A stretch of DNA of 64,000 nt from Duganella rivi (GCF_009857435.1 NZ_WWCK01000001.1:310001-374000); one strand, 5' to 3'. Shown: positions 1 through 9,224, counted from the stretch's first letter. Made by a program: numbers and translations. Notes: generated from the sequence alone by a model not told the origin.

Positions 1-2333
1 TGGGCCGTTCGGCGTCGTACTCGCTGCTGCCGTCGGAGATCGTCGGCCAGGTGATCGTGCACAAATCGCCAACCGCTGATCAAATCGAAGGTGGTTCGAG
101 CGGCTCGATCGACATCAAGACCCGACACCCGCTGGACTTCAAGAATCCGATCTCGCTGGAAGCGACCGTGCAAGCGGTGTACGCCACCCTGCCGGAAAAA
201 ACCGATCCACAATTCAGTGGCCTGTTCAACTGGAAGAACGAAGCCGGCACGCTGGGCCTGATGGTGCAAGGCTTCTCGGAAAAACGCTCGCTGCGCCGCG
301 ATGGCCAGGAGCTGCTGCAGTGGACTCAGGTTGCACCGACCAACGCCGCCGTTAAAACCAATCCTGACCTGGCCAACGTCTGGTTCCCGCGCCTGATCGG
401 CTCCTCGCTGTTCCAGCAAGAGCGCAAGCGTAAAGGCGGTTTGATCGACCTGCAATTCAAGCCTAGCCGCGACCTGTCGCTGGAAGCGACCTACTTCCGC
501 TCGAAGATGGACGCGTCGAACTACAACACCAACTACATGACCGACATGAATGGCTCGGGCATGCTGGGTTCCGGCGTAGCGCCTGATCCAGGCTATGTAA
601 TCCGCAACGGCACGCTGGTGTCGGCATCGTTCACCAACAAGGGCACCGCCGCTGCACCACTGCGCTACGGTATCGTCGACAACATCGTGCGTGAAGGCGC
701 TTACGCCCAGACCGAGTTCTTCGACCTGGACGGCAAATGGCGTCCAACCGACCGACTGACCCTGACCGCCAAAGCCGGTACCACCAAGGGCAAAGGCGTC
801 ACTCCAAGCCAGGGCGTGTTTGAAGGTGACGTCAACAACTCGGGCGCCAGCTACCAGTTGAACGGCATGGGCTCCCCGGCCACCGTCAAGTTCCCGAACA
901 TCGACGTATCGAAGTTCACCGGTACCCCGCTGGACTGGGTGTTCGGCGTATCGCCGGCATCGACCGACGACAAAGAGAGCTATGGCCAGATCGACGCGGC
1001 CTTCTCGCTGGACGCAGGCCCGCTGCGTGAAATCAAATTCGGCGCGCGTGCTACGCACCACACCCGCTCCAACTTCGAAGTGGCGCAGGGCCCTAACTGG
1101 TCTAACACCGACGTCGGCGGCACCAGCACCAACCCGGCATGGAACGGCACCACCTACCCTGGCAACTTCGGTAACGATCTGGGTGGCGACTTCCCTAAAA
1201 ACGTCTGGATGCTCGATCCTGGCATCTTGAACGCATGGGGCGACCTGCACTCGAACCGCGACATCAGCCGCACCTACTACCAGGACATGTTCGACCTGAC
1301 CGAGAAGACCAAGGCGATCTACGTCCAGGGTGAACTGGAAGGCGAAGGCTGGAGCGGTAACGTCGGCGTGCGCCTGGTTCGTACCGAAGGCACCTCGAAC
1401 GGCTACCAGATCCTGCCGAACCAGCCCGCCGGCGAAACGCTGCCTGCGTATCCATGGGGCGGTTTCGTCAAGAAGACTGCCATCGACAACAACACCACCA
1501 TCCCGCTGCCTAGCCTGAACTTGAAGTTCGACCTGCGCTCGGATCTGGTGGCGCGTGTTGGCGTGTCGCGCACCATGACCCGTCCTGACTACGGCGCATT
1601 GGGCGGCGCAGTGCTGCTGACCGACGAAACCCACACCGGTAACGGCGGTAACTCGCACCTGAAGCCAGTCAAGTCGAACAACCTGGACGCAACGCTGCAA
1701 TGGTACTTCGCACCGCGCGCCCTGCTGTCGGCCGGTGTCTTCATCATGGACCTGAAAGACTACGTGGGCTACGGCGTCAGCACCGGCACCTTCATCGACA
1801 CCCGCGCTTCGCAAGAGCAGAAGAAGCCAGTGTTCGCGACCTACTCGATCACCTCGCCGATCAACGTTGGCGCCAAGGTCAAAGGTCTTGAGCTGAACGC
1901 GCAAGTACCGGTAGGCGGCGGCTGGGGTATCGACGGTAACGTCACGCTGGCCGACTCGCACCTGGACTTCGGTGCTTGCCCTGCGATGCAAACCGCAACC
2001 TCGGGCGATCCATGCGACATGCTGGGCGCTTCGAAGACCACCGCCAACGGCGGCCTGTACTTCGAAAACGACAAGTTCAATGCCCGCGTGAGCTACGCAT
2101 GGCGTTCGGACTTCCTGGCAGCGCAAGACCGCGGCACGCCGCTGTACCAGGCTGCGACCGGCACGTTGTCGGCTTCGTTCAACTACAACATCAACAAGAA
2201 CATCACCTTGACGATCAGTGGTCAGAACTTGAACAACCCGATCCTGAAGAACTACATCTACAACAAGGATCAACCGGCACGTTTCTATGCTAACGGCGCG
2301 CAGTACTACGCTGGTCTGCACGTGAAATACTAA
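1..2333 (+). CDS. TonB-dependent receptor, 3' part (5' end outside window)
   Basis: This is an outer-membrane receptor that would import a bulky substrate using TonB energy. The reading frame is open from base 3 with no start codon needed, so the signal peptide, TonB box and start of the plug lie upstream of the window. The visible protein begins inside the plug (LLPSEIVGQVIVHKSP, then IEGGSSGSIDIKT), a typical plug end in the Xanthomonas/Caulobacter-type receptors (TIGR01782-like). It continues as about 720 residues of beta-barrel and ends in the aromatic C-terminus AGLHVKY expected for Bam-assembled barrels. Extracellular loops are rich in G, N, T and S. The substrate cannot be read from the sequence; such receptors often import saccharides or aromatic compounds. 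A terminator follows directly, so the cupin gene downstream is probably a separate unit. Confidence 0.93.
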   Translation, partial: GRSASYSLLPSEIVGQVIVHKSPTADQIEGGSSGSIDIKTRHPLDFKNPISLEATVQAVYATLPEKTDPQFSGLFNWKNEAGTLGLMVQGFSEKRSLRRDGQELLQWTQVAPTNAAVKTNPDLANVWFPRLIGSSLFQQERKRKGGLIDLQFKPSRDLSLEATYFRSKMDASNYNTNYMTDMNGSGMLGSGVAPDPGYVIRNGTLVSASFTNKGTAAAPLRYGIVDNIVREGAYAQTEFFDLDGKWRPTDRLTLTAKAGTTKGKGVTPSQGVFEGDVNNSGASYQLNGMGSPATVKFPNIDVSKFTGTPLDWVFGVSPASTDDKESYGQIDAAFSLDAGPLREIKFGARATHHTRSNFEVAQGPNWSNTDVGGTSTNPAWNGTTYPGNFGNDLGGDFPKNVWMLDPGILNAWGDLHSNRDISRTYYQDMFDLTEKTKAIYVQGELEGEGWSGNVGVRLVRTEGTSNGYQILPNQPAGETLPAYPWGGFVKKTAIDNNTTIPLPSLNLKFDLRSDLVARVGVSRTMTRPDYGALGGAVLLTDETHTGNGGNSHLKPVKSNNLDATLQWYFAPRALLSAGVFIMDLKDYVGYGVSTGTFIDTRASQEQKKPVFATYSITSPINVGAKVKGLELNAQVPVGGGWGIDGNVTLADSHLDFGACPAMQTATSGDPCDMLGASKTTANGGLYFENDKFNARVSYAWRSDFLAAQDRGTPLYQAATGTLSASFNYNINKNITLTISGQNLNNPILKNYIYNKDQPARFYANGAQYYAGLHVKY

Positions 2334-2355
2334 TCGTCTTCATTGTGTAGTCTGT

Positions 2356-2392
2356 GCCCGCCTCGGCTGCCCCGGCCCTGGCGGGCTTTTTT
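2356..2392 (+). terminator. Rho-independent terminator after the TonB receptor
   Basis: A stem of GCCCGCC and GGCGGGC is separated by a 17-nt loop and followed by six T. It starts 22 bp after the receptor stop codon, so it ends that transcript. Confidence 0.75.
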
Positions 2393-2467
2393 ATGCACGG
2401 CGGGGTTGACGTTGCTTGCCGCTTTAAAAGCGCGCGGCACCAACCCAACCCGCACACCGCTGCGGCC

Positions 2468-2497
2468 AGGGTCTGACCCCGTACGGGGTCAGACCCT
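2468..2497. repeat. 30-bp perfect palindrome, dispersed copy 1
   Basis: The arms AGGGTCTGACCCC and their exact complement flank the centre GTAC. The same palindrome recurs at 44067-44096 and, with a TCTGA/TCAGA swap in the arms, at 52489-52518. All three copies are intergenic and lie after a gene 3' end. No poly-T follows, so it is not a normal terminator. It looks like a REP-type element. Confidence 0.8.
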
Positions 2498-2584
2498 TTC
2501 GTTCGGGGTGCTGTTCAGGGTTGCGAAGGGTGGCGCCAACCAGTTCTTATATTGCCCCCCCCTTTTTATGCCATCATACGTTTC

Positions 2585-3547
2585 ATGAACACGCCTACTG
2601 AATACTACGACCTCGATCCGGCCCGTTTTTTTAGCGAGGTAGCGGGCAGCTATCGTCCCGCCATCTTGCGCGGCTTCGTGCGGCATTGGCCGGCGGTGCA
2701 GAAGGCGCTGCAATCGCCGGAGGCGCTGTGCCATTACGTGCTGAATTTCGCCACCGGGTTTGAAGTCGATGCGGTGATGACCCCGCCGGCCGAAGGTGGA
2801 CGGCTGTTCTACAAGCCCGATATGGACGGCTTCAACTTTGTGCGCAACAAGGTGCCTGTGGCGCGTGTAATCGAGCAGCTGGCGCGCTACTCGCAGTTTG
2901 ATGCGCCGCCGTCGGTGGCGGTGCAAAGCGCCTTGATCGACGACTGCATGCCGCGCTTCGCGCTGGAGAATTTGGCGCCGGCGCTACCGCCGTCAGTGAA
3001 GCCGCGCCTCTGGCTAGGCAACACCATCACCACGCCGGCGCATTTTGACGAGTCATACAATTTGGCGTGCGTGGTGAGCGGCAAGCGCCGCTTCACGCTG
3101 TTCCCGCCCGAGCAGGTGGACAATCTCTACATCGGCCCACTGGACTTCGCGCCGACGCCTACGCCTATCAGCATGGTCAACTTCCGCGATCCCGATTACG
3201 CGCTGCACCCGCGCTTTAAAGAAGCCCAGAAGGCCGCATTGATCGCCGACCTGCTTCCCGGCGATGCGCTCTACATCCCGACGCTGTGGTGGCACCACGT
3301 CCAATCCACCGGTCCATTGAACATGATGGTCAACTACTGGTGGAAAAACGAACAGCCAGCCGACGACGCAGGCACCACCTTCGACGCCCTGGTCGCCACG
3401 CTGAAAGCGATGAAACACCAGCCACCAGAAGTCCGCGCCGCATGGGGCGCGATCTTCCAGCACTACGTCTTCGATCCGACGCAAGATCCGTCCGCCCACC
3501 TGCCCGCCCACAAGCAAGGCGTCCTCAAAAACGCCCGTAATAGCTAG
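2585..3547 (+). CDS. cupin-like (JmjC-type) domain protein
   Basis: The product is a 320-residue cytoplasmic protein of the cupin_8/JmjC-like family, whose members are usually Fe(II)/2-oxoglutarate-dependent oxygenases. The HxD metal motif is in TPAHFDESYNLACVV, followed by a GKRRFTLFPPEQ strand typical of the family. A second histidine is in GDALYIPTLWWHHVQS. I take the start at 2585 (MNTPTEYYDL) because homologues begin with similar short N-termini; an in-frame ATG 33 bp upstream gives a less likely extension, and neither has a strong ribosome site. Genes of this type often sit beside TonB receptors and flavin-dependent tryptophan halogenases in Xanthomonas, Caulobacter and Massilia, which matches the neighbour here. 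The substrate is unknown. Confidence 0.85.
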   Translation: MNTPTEYYDLDPARFFSEVAGSYRPAILRGFVRHWPAVQKALQSPEALCHYVLNFATGFEVDAVMTPPAEGGRLFYKPDMDGFNFVRNKVPVARVIEQLARYSQFDAPPSVAVQSALIDDCMPRFALENLAPALPPSVKPRLWLGNTITTPAHFDESYNLACVVSGKRRFTLFPPEQVDNLYIGPLDFAPTPTPISMVNFRDPDYALHPRFKEAQKAALIADLLPGDALYIPTLWWHHVQSTGPLNMMVNYWWKNEQPADDAGTTFDALVATLKAMKHQPPEVRAAWGAIFQHYVFDPTQDPSAHLPAHKQGVLKNARNS

Positions 3548-3587
3548 CTCGGCTGCGAGGATGCACGATGGGGAGTCTTTTCCCTGA

Positions 3588-3683
3588 ATGGCGTCCGCTG
3601 CACGAAGCATCCGGCGACGCGGCAAGCGCAAGATCTATAACGACCCGCGCGTGATTACGCTGGATCGCCTGCCGAAGTTTTAA
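3588..3683 (+). other. possible 31-codon ORF or gene remnant
   Basis: An ATG-started frame of 31 codons runs to a TAA that overlaps the 3' end of the M16 peptidase gene by 4 bp. Its second half (RRRGKRKIYNDPRVITLDRL) looks more like real protein than random sequence, and may be the C-terminal end of a lost gene. There is no clear ribosome site. I do not recognise it. Confidence 0.2.
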
Positions 3684-6433
3684 GGCTTCTTCGGCGCGGC
3701 GGCTGCGGCGGCGGCCTTGGCTTCGTCGCCCGCGATCACCACCGACAGTTTGGCTGGGTCAATGTGCTTGCGGAAAGCCGCATTGACTTGCGCCAGCGTG
3801 GCTGCTTTCAGCTTGGCTTCGTACTCTTTGCTCCACGCGTAGGTACGATTCAAGTACAGGTTACGGTTCCAGCCTGCGGCCACCACGTTGTCTTTGGCGC
3901 GGTTTTGCAAGCGCTGTTGCAGCAGGCCCGATTTGGCGCCGTCCAATTCCGCTTGCGTGAAGCCGTCCTTGCGCGCGCGCTCCAGTTCTTCGAGGATGGC
4001 CGCTTGCAGTTTCTTCAGGTTCTGCGGCGCGGCGATCGCGCCCATGCCGAAGTTGCCGGCACGGTCTTCATCGCCCGCAGAGACACCGCTACCGCCGCCA
4101 TACGACAAGCCGTCCTTCTGGCGAATCCGATCCATCAGGCGCGATTTCAGCGCACCGCCGCCGAAGATGTAGTTGGCCAGATCCAGCGCCGCATAGTCGG
4201 CATCGTTGACGTTCAGATCCAGCGGCAAGCGCGCGGCGTAGGAGCCGTTCTCCTTGTCCGGCGCATTCAGCGACGCCTGCAACGGCGCCTTGTCCACGTT
4301 GGTGTTCAGGACTTTTCCATACGACGCCTTGCTGTTCCAGCCAGTGAAGCTTTCGTCGATGGTCTTGCTGATGGCTGTCTTGTCAAAGTCACCGACGATC
4401 GCCAGCTGGCCGTGATTGGCGCCGTAGAAGTTGCGGTGGAAGGCAATCACGTCTTCCAGCTTCAGCGCCTTCACTGCTTCCAGGCGCTCGGCCACGGTCA
4501 GCGAGTTACGGATGTCGCCTTTCGGGTAGTGGTTGAAGTGCTGCTCGATGGCTTCGTTGGCCAGCACTTGCGGCTCGCTGCGCGAGTACTCCAGGCCGAC
4601 GATCCACTGCTGGCGCAGTTGTTCAAATTCGGCCTGCGGGAAGCTGGCGTCTTTCAGCACGTGTGCCACCAGGCGCAGCGCCGCATCCAGATTCGGGCCG
4701 GTGGTCTCGAAGTTGTACGGCGAGCCAGTGATCTTCAGCTTGGAGAAGGCGTCAGCCAACTGCTCGCGTGTGTACTTGCTGGTGCCGCGCGTGAGCATCT
4801 CGTTGGTGATGGCGCTGACCACGGCGGTGTTGACCAGGTTTTTCTCATCGCCCCAGCCCAGCGCGAGATTCACGGCCACGGTTTCGCCGCGGTTTTTCTT
4901 CGGCAGCAGCGCCACTTTCAGGCCGCCGATTTGCTTGATCTCGGTGCGGGCGTTGATGTTGTCCTGGCTCGGATCGAACACCTCCGAGGTCAGCACGCTG
5001 TCCTTGCCCTTGAAGTCCTTCATCACCTCGGCCACGCTCGGCGCGGCAGGAATGTCGGCGCGTTGCGGCGTGTCTTCCGGGATGAACTCACCGACCACGC
5101 GGTTGTCGCGCTTCAGGTAGCGCGCCGCCACATCGGCCACTTGCTGCGAGGTGATGCCCGGCAGTTTGTCGCGGCCGAGGAACAGCAAGCGCCAATCGCC
5201 AAGCGCCACCTCTTCCGACAAGGTCACGCCCACGCGCTGCGGATCGTTGAGCGATTTCTCGATGTAGTTGGCGAAGTTGCGGCGGGTGCGTTCCATCTCT
5301 TCTTCGGTCGGCGGCGTCTTTGCGAAGCTCTCGACGGCTTCGGTCAGCGCAGCGCGCACCGGCTCCAGCGGCTCGCCCGATTTGACCACGGCGCCAATGA
5401 TTTGCAGGCCCGGCGCGTAACCGGTCATGCCAAAGCTGAACACCTGCGCGGCCTTGCCGCTTTCCACCAGCTGCTTGTGCAGGCGGCCGGTCGGCTCGTC
5501 GCCGAGGATTTGCGACATGAAGCTCAGCGCATCGCTATCGCCTTGCAGCGCGCTTGGAATCTTGTAGCCCAGCGCGACGATCTGCACGTCGCCCTTGCGG
5601 CGCACGGTGAAGCTGCGCTCACCATCCTGCGTCGGCTCGACCGTCCAGAATGGCGGCAGCACGCGCTTTGGTTTTGGGATCTTGCCGAAGGACTTGCTGA
5701 TCCACGCCAGCGTTTGCGCCGGGTCAAATTTACCGGCCACCAGCAGCACCGCGTTATCGGGCTGGTAGTAAGTGCGGTAGAACGCTTGCAGGTTCTCGAT
5801 CTTGACGTTCTCGATGTCGCTGCGGTTGCCGATGGTGGAGCGGCCATACGAATGCCAATCGTAGGCGATGCTCTGCATGCGCTTGAGCAGCACGCCGAAC
5901 GGATTATTCTCGCCGGACTCGTACTCGTTGCGCACCACGGTCATCTCCGAGTCGAGATCCTTGCGCGCGATGAAGGAGTTGACCATGCGGTCGGCTTCCA
6001 TCTCCAGCGCCCATTTCAGGTTCTCCGGGCTGGCCTGGAATACTTCGTAGTAGTTAGTGCGGTCGTTGGAGGTGGTGCCGTTGAACTCCATGCCGCGAGC
6101 AGCGAATTCCTTCGGAATGGCTTTATTTTTCGGCGAGCCTTTGAACACCATGTGTTCCAGCAAGTGCGCCATGCCTGTCTCGCCGTAGTTCTCGTGGCGC
6201 GAGCCGACCAAGTAGGTGACGTTGACGGTGACGGTAGGTTTGGAAGCGTCCGGGAACAGCAGCACTTTCAGGCCGTTCGGCAACCGGTACTCGGTAATGC
6301 CTTCGACCGACGGCCCTTTGACCACGCCGGCTGGCAGCGCAGCTGCGGCCCATGCAGACCCGGTAGCGACAAAGGACATCCCGCACAGCAGGAGGCTGGC
6401 GGCGGCGGCATGTTTCAGGCGGCTGGTGTTCAT
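3680..6433 (-). CDS. M16 family zinc metallopeptidase, two-domain, secreted
   Basis: This is a 917-residue pitrilysin/insulinase-type peptidase. A signal peptide runs to about residue 29 (ending SAWA), placing it in the periplasm or envelope. The inverted zinc motif HLLEH is at residues 90-94 in GMAHLLEHMVFKG, and a downstream acidic stretch (LEMEADRM) supplies the third ligand region. The protein holds two copies of the M16 fold. The second, starting near residue 500, lacks the HxxEH motif, as in other fused M16 proteins where it forms the other half of the clamp. I place the start at 6433 (MNTSRLKHAA) because it gives a normal signal peptide; an ATG 42 bp upstream would spoil it. It is likely a peptide-degrading enzyme; the substrate is unknown. 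Confidence 0.94.
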   Translation of the reverse strand: MNTSRLKHAAAASLLLCGMSFVATGSAWAAAALPAGVVKGPSVEGITEYRLPNGLKVLLFPDASKPTVTVNVTYLVGSRHENYGETGMAHLLEHMVFKGSPKNKAIPKEFAARGMEFNGTTSNDRTNYYEVFQASPENLKWALEMEADRMVNSFIARKDLDSEMTVVRNEYESGENNPFGVLLKRMQSIAYDWHSYGRSTIGNRSDIENVKIENLQAFYRTYYQPDNAVLLVAGKFDPAQTLAWISKSFGKIPKPKRVLPPFWTVEPTQDGERSFTVRRKGDVQIVALGYKIPSALQGDSDALSFMSQILGDEPTGRLHKQLVESGKAAQVFSFGMTGYAPGLQIIGAVVKSGEPLEPVRAALTEAVESFAKTPPTEEEMERTRRNFANYIEKSLNDPQRVGVTLSEEVALGDWRLLFLGRDKLPGITSQQVADVAARYLKRDNRVVGEFIPEDTPQRADIPAAPSVAEVMKDFKGKDSVLTSEVFDPSQDNINARTEIKQIGGLKVALLPKKNRGETVAVNLALGWGDEKNLVNTAVVSAITNEMLTRGTSKYTREQLADAFSKLKITGSPYNFETTGPNLDAALRLVAHVLKDASFPQAEFEQLRQQWIVGLEYSRSEPQVLANEAIEQHFNHYPKGDIRNSLTVAERLEAVKALKLEDVIAFHRNFYGANHGQLAIVGDFDKTAISKTIDESFTGWNSKASYGKVLNTNVDKAPLQASLNAPDKENGSYAARLPLDLNVNDADYAALDLANYIFGGGALKSRLMDRIRQKDGLSYGGGSGVSAGDEDRAGNFGMGAIAAPQNLKKLQAAILEELERARKDGFTQAELDGAKSGLLQQRLQNRAKDNVVAAGWNRNLYLNRTYAWSKEYEAKLKAATLAQVNAAFRKHIDPAKLSVVIAGDEAKAAAAAAAPKKP

Positions 6434-6518
6434 GTTCTCTCGCGAAAAAAGATGGAACACGCAGCATACGCCCACCGCGCTACGGTGAACAGATACTTAA
6501 CAGAAAATTAAGTGAGAA

Positions 6519-6848
6519 TTAATTCTTTTCAGGAACCAGGCAGGCGTCGACCACCTGCAGGTCGTTGTCCTTGGCGAAGGACAGCACGAAGTGATAGGCC
6601 ATCGGCTCCAGCGCGCGCAGCTTGCCGTTGACCACCACGGATTTCACGCCATTGACCACGGTCGGCGTCACGTACGGCGAGAACTGCAAGTGGGAATCGC
6701 GGCCGCCGCCCGAGCCTTCCGGCTTGAAGCACGCCATCACCCCGCACAGGCGCTCAGCCCAGTCGCTGGGACGGAACTGCCTGCCATTGCTGGTTTGGCC
6801 AAGGATGAAGAACGAATCTTGCTGTTCTGCCGGTTTTTGAACGGACAT
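6519..6848 (-). CDS. DUF3579 family protein
   Basis: This is a 109-residue cytoplasmic protein of a small family found mainly in Betaproteobacteria. Diagnostic blocks are FRPSDWAERLCGVMACF, SPYVTPTVVNGVKSVVV and LEPMAYHFVLSFAKDNDLQV. The function is not established in the family as far as I know. It lies 85 bp upstream of the M16 gene on the same strand but has its own likely promoter upstream, so it may be transcribed with it or alone. Family assignment is from motif memory; no search was run. Confidence 0.82.
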   Translation of the reverse strand: MSVQKPAEQQDSFFILGQTSNGRQFRPSDWAERLCGVMACFKPEGSGGGRDSHLQFSPYVTPTVVNGVKSVVVNGKLRALEPMAYHFVLSFAKDNDLQVVDACLVPEKN

Positions 6849-6890
6849 AGGCGCGGTTGCTTCTGCGTAGAGGGGGTAAGAATCTTACGT

Positions 6891-6925
6891 ATTATATCTT
6901 ATAGAAGACCTAAATAAGTAAGCCC
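6891..6925 (-). promoter_or_regulatory. possible promoter of the DUF3579 gene
   Basis: On the minus strand a perfect TATAAT lies at 6896-6891, 43 bp upstream of the start codon, in an AT-rich stretch. No convincing -35 hexamer is seen at 16-18 bp, so the call is weak. Confidence 0.3.
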
Positions 6926-7020
6926 TTGATATTCAACGTCATTTTCAAGGGAGATACCACTTTGGTGCAGGAAATGCTCGCCCTGCACCACGGCAATACC
7001 GCTATTGTAACCCGTTAAGG

Positions 7021-7980
7021 CTATCCACCGAACCAAACAGCGCTCGACAACAGCAACAACAGCATCATCCACAACAACAGTGCACGCCAGACCAGGCCAA
7101 CCGTGCTCTGCAGGGAGCGGATATTCGGCTCGTCGCCCGGCATCACGTCCGGTTCGACCTCGATATCGACCGTGGTGGCATCGACGAATTGGGCCTTGAC
7201 GGCGTTTTCCACCGGCGAGCCGAGGCGCACGCCCATGGCGCCGCCGCCGGCCGACAGGATGATGCCGATCGCTTCGTTCGACCAGCGGTGGGCAAAATTA
7301 CGCCACGCGTAGATTGCATCTTCAAAGTTACCGACCACGGCAAACGCCACGGCGGTCAGGCGCACCGGGATCCAGTCGATCCAGTAAAACGCGCGCGCGG
7401 CGAACTGGCCGAAGGCCTCGTTGCGCATGTGCTCAGGCTCGTTCCACGCGCGCGCCAGATGCTCGGACACGCGGTACATCACGGCGCAGGCCGGGCCGGC
7501 CGGCATCAGGAACCAGAAGAACACGCCGAACACATTGCGGTGCGTGGTGATCAGCGATTTCTCGACCGCGATGCGGGTGATTTCGGACGCTTCCATGCCG
7601 ACCGTGTCGAGGCGCGTCCACTCGGCCAGCAAGGCGCGCGCGGCGGCTTCGTCGCCGGCGTTCAGCGCCAATTGGATCGAGGTGAAATAGTGGCTGTAAT
7701 GGCGGAAGCCCAGCGTCATGTAGACGATCACCACGTTCCACGCAAAGGCGGCGTAGGTCAGCTCGTAGTGGCGCAGCACCCAGTAAATCACCGCGGTCGG
7801 CACCACCAGGATGCCCATCATCAGGAACCAGCCCATGCGGCCGTGGGTCGAGTGGCCGGCGTTGAACCAGGTCTCCATCCGCAACGCCAGGCGCTTGATT
7901 TCGGCGTAGATCGGATTGTCTGCGCGCAGCGGTTTCATCTGCTCGATCAACAGCGCGCATAAGATGGAAAGAAAAGTCAT
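7021..7980 (-). CDS. CobD/CbiB family integral membrane protein
   Basis: This is a 319-residue inner-membrane protein. Hydrophobic segments lie near residues 1-15, 52-72, 75-95, 155-175, 205-225 and 295-318. The N-terminus MTFLSILCALLIEQMKPLR and the blocks RMGWFLMMGIL and RNVFGVFFWFLMPAGP match the betaproteobacterial branch of the AmpE/CobD/CbiB superfamily. Classical CobD makes adenosylcobinamide phosphate, but no other cobalamin genes are nearby, so this homologue may not act in B12 synthesis. A good ribosome site (AAGGAT) precedes the ATG. It follows the NUDIX gene on the same strand, 51 bp away, after the ribosomal operon, an order I recall from other Burkholderiales. Confidence 0.83.
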   Translation of the reverse strand: MTFLSILCALLIEQMKPLRADNPIYAEIKRLALRMETWFNAGHSTHGRMGWFLMMGILVVPTAVIYWVLRHYELTYAAFAWNVVIVYMTLGFRHYSHYFTSIQLALNAGDEAAARALLAEWTRLDTVGMEASEITRIAVEKSLITTHRNVFGVFFWFLMPAGPACAVMYRVSEHLARAWNEPEHMRNEAFGQFAARAFYWIDWIPVRLTAVAFAVVGNFEDAIYAWRNFAHRWSNEAIGIILSAGGGAMGVRLGSPVENAVKAQFVDATTVDIEVEPDVMPGDEPNIRSLQSTVGLVWRALLLWMMLLLLLSSAVWFGG

Positions 7981-8031
7981 GTATATCCTTAGAGTCGTCC
8001 TGCCTTAATGGTCGTTACGATAGCCTAGTTC

Positions 8032-8703
8032 TCACTCCGCGCGCAAGAAATGGAACAGATTACGGAGCATGCCGGCCGTCGCGCCCCAGATGTAATAGCC
8101 CTCGTAAGGCATGGCGTAGAAGCTGCGGCGGCCGCCCGGCAAGTCCACCGACAGGCGCTGGTGGTTGGCGCCGTCCATCAGGAAGGCCAGCGGCACTTCG
8201 AAAATCGCGGCCACTTCGGACGGATCGGCGGTGACTTCAAACGGCGGCTGCACCAGCCCGACGACTGGCGTCACGCAATAACCAGTGCCGGTCAGATAGT
8301 TCGGCAAGGCGCCCAGCACTTCGACGTGATGGCGCGCGAGGCCGATCTCCTCCTCCGATTCGCGCAGCGCGGTGTCGGTGGTGTCAGCATCGTAATCTTC
8401 GGCGCGGCCGCCGGGGAAGCTGATCTGGCCGGCGTGGTCGGTCAGATTGGCGTTGCGCTGGGTTAGCAGCACCGTCAGGCCGGCCGGGCGCAGCACCAGC
8501 GGCACCAGCACCGAGGCTGGCGTGGGCGGGCGGTCGTCGCGGCCCGGGATCACGCGCTCTCTTTCTTCGGGCGTCCACGCGGCGGGCGGCGCGGCAAAGC
8601 GGCTGCGCAGCCACGCGGCGCTCAGGCGCTCAGGCTCGACGGCAGGCTCGCCGGCGATGGCGTCAACAGGCAGCTGCTGGGGGTCGAATAGTGGTTGTGC
8701 CAA
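8032..8703 (-). CDS. NUDIX hydrolase, CoA pyrophosphatase type
   Basis: This 223-residue enzyme belongs to the NUDIX fold. The Nudix box G-x5-E-x7-REUxEE is visible as GGRAEDYDAD, then TALRESEEEIG, and the upstream SFPGG plus downstream family features match the NudL/YeaB branch, which hydrolyses CoA and its derivatives. I choose a TTG start at 8703 because it sits 5 bp after a strong GAGGAG site and just past the upstream terminator; the longer frame from 8874 would run back through the terminator and rplS. Both base choices are inference. It follows the rplS operon but is separated from it by the terminator. Confidence 0.85.
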   Translation of the reverse strand: MAQPLFDPQQLPVDAIAGEPAVEPERLSAAWLRSRFAAPPAAWTPEERERVIPGRDDRPPTPASVLVPLVLRPAGLTVLLTQRNANLTDHAGQISFPGGRAEDYDADTTDTALRESEEEIGLARHHVEVLGALPNYLTGTGYCVTPVVGLVQPPFEVTADPSEVAAIFEVPLAFLMDGANHQRLSVDLPGGRRSFYAMPYEGYYIWGATAGMLRNLFHFLRAE

Positions 8704-8715
8704 GTGTGCTCCTCG

Positions 8716-8743
8716 AAAAAAAAAGGACGCCCGCAGGCGCCCC
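8716..8743 (-). terminator. Rho-independent terminator of the rpsP-rimM-trmD-rplS operon
   Basis: On the minus strand a 7-bp stem (GGGCGCC with GGCGTCC, one G-U pair) with loop TGCG is followed by nine T. It lies 22 bp after the rplS stop codon. Confidence 0.85.
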
Positions 8744-8764
8744 TTTCTCCAAACACAACCGATA

Positions 8765-9148
8765 TTAAACGGCTGCTTTCGCCGCTGGGCGACGGTTTGG
8801 CAGTTTTTCTTTGATACGTGCCGATTTACCCGAACGATCACGCAGGTAGTACAGCTTAGCGCGACGTACGTCACCGCGGCGTTTCACTTCGATCGAAGCG
8901 ATCAGCGGCGAGAACAGCTGGAAGGTACGCTCAACGCCTTCGCCGGACGAGATCTTACGAACGATGAAGTTCGAGTTCAGGCCACGGTTACGACGGGAGA
9001 TAACAACGCCTTCGTAAGCCTGGGCGCGCTTGCGGGTGCCTTCGACTACGTTCACGTTCACGACTACGGTATCGCCAGGTGCAAAATCAGGAATGTTTTT
9101 GCCCAGGCGAGCGATTTCTTCTTGCTCGAGTTGTTGAATCAGGTTCAT
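8765..9148 (-). CDS. rplS: 50S ribosomal protein L19
   Basis: L19 is a 127-residue structural protein of the large ribosomal subunit at the 30S-50S interface. The sequence is canonical: [53 protein letters not shown] and [15 protein letters not shown]. The start at 9148 is preceded by GGAG in tatggagtcattaag; an upstream ATG would add seven residues not found in the family. It is the last gene of the conserved rpsP-rimM-trmD-rplS operon and is followed by a strong terminator. Confidence 0.97.
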   Translation of the reverse strand: MNLIQQLEQEEIARLGKNIPDFAPGDTVVVNVNVVEGTRKRAQAYEGVVISRRNRGLNSNFIVRKISSGEGVERTFQLFSPLIASIEVKRRGDVRRAKLYYLRDRSGKSARIKEKLPNRRPAAKAAV

Positions 9149-9224
9149 CTTAATGACTCCATAAACCATCGTGCTGGCGCGCTTTTAATATGCCCAGTAG
9201 AGGATGGGGTTATAACAGACAGGC

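Noticed and set aside
2468-2497. Rho-independent terminator for copy 1 of the palindrome
   Set aside because: There is no T run and a proper terminator already lies at 2356-2392. The same element elsewhere lacks a T run too.
3764-6511. 915-residue open frame on the plus strand
   Set aside because: It lies fully antisense to the M16 peptidase gene, whose motifs are clear. It is a high-GC mirror frame with no recognisable motifs and a composition rich in R, H and Q.
6962-6990. Terminator hairpin after the CobD/CbiB gene
   Set aside because: A 9-bp stem (TGGTGCAGG and its complement) is there, but there is no T-rich tail on either strand.
8704-8874. Long N-terminal extension of the NUDIX protein
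   Set aside because: It would run through the terminator and into rplS; the TTG at 8703 has a strong ribosome site.
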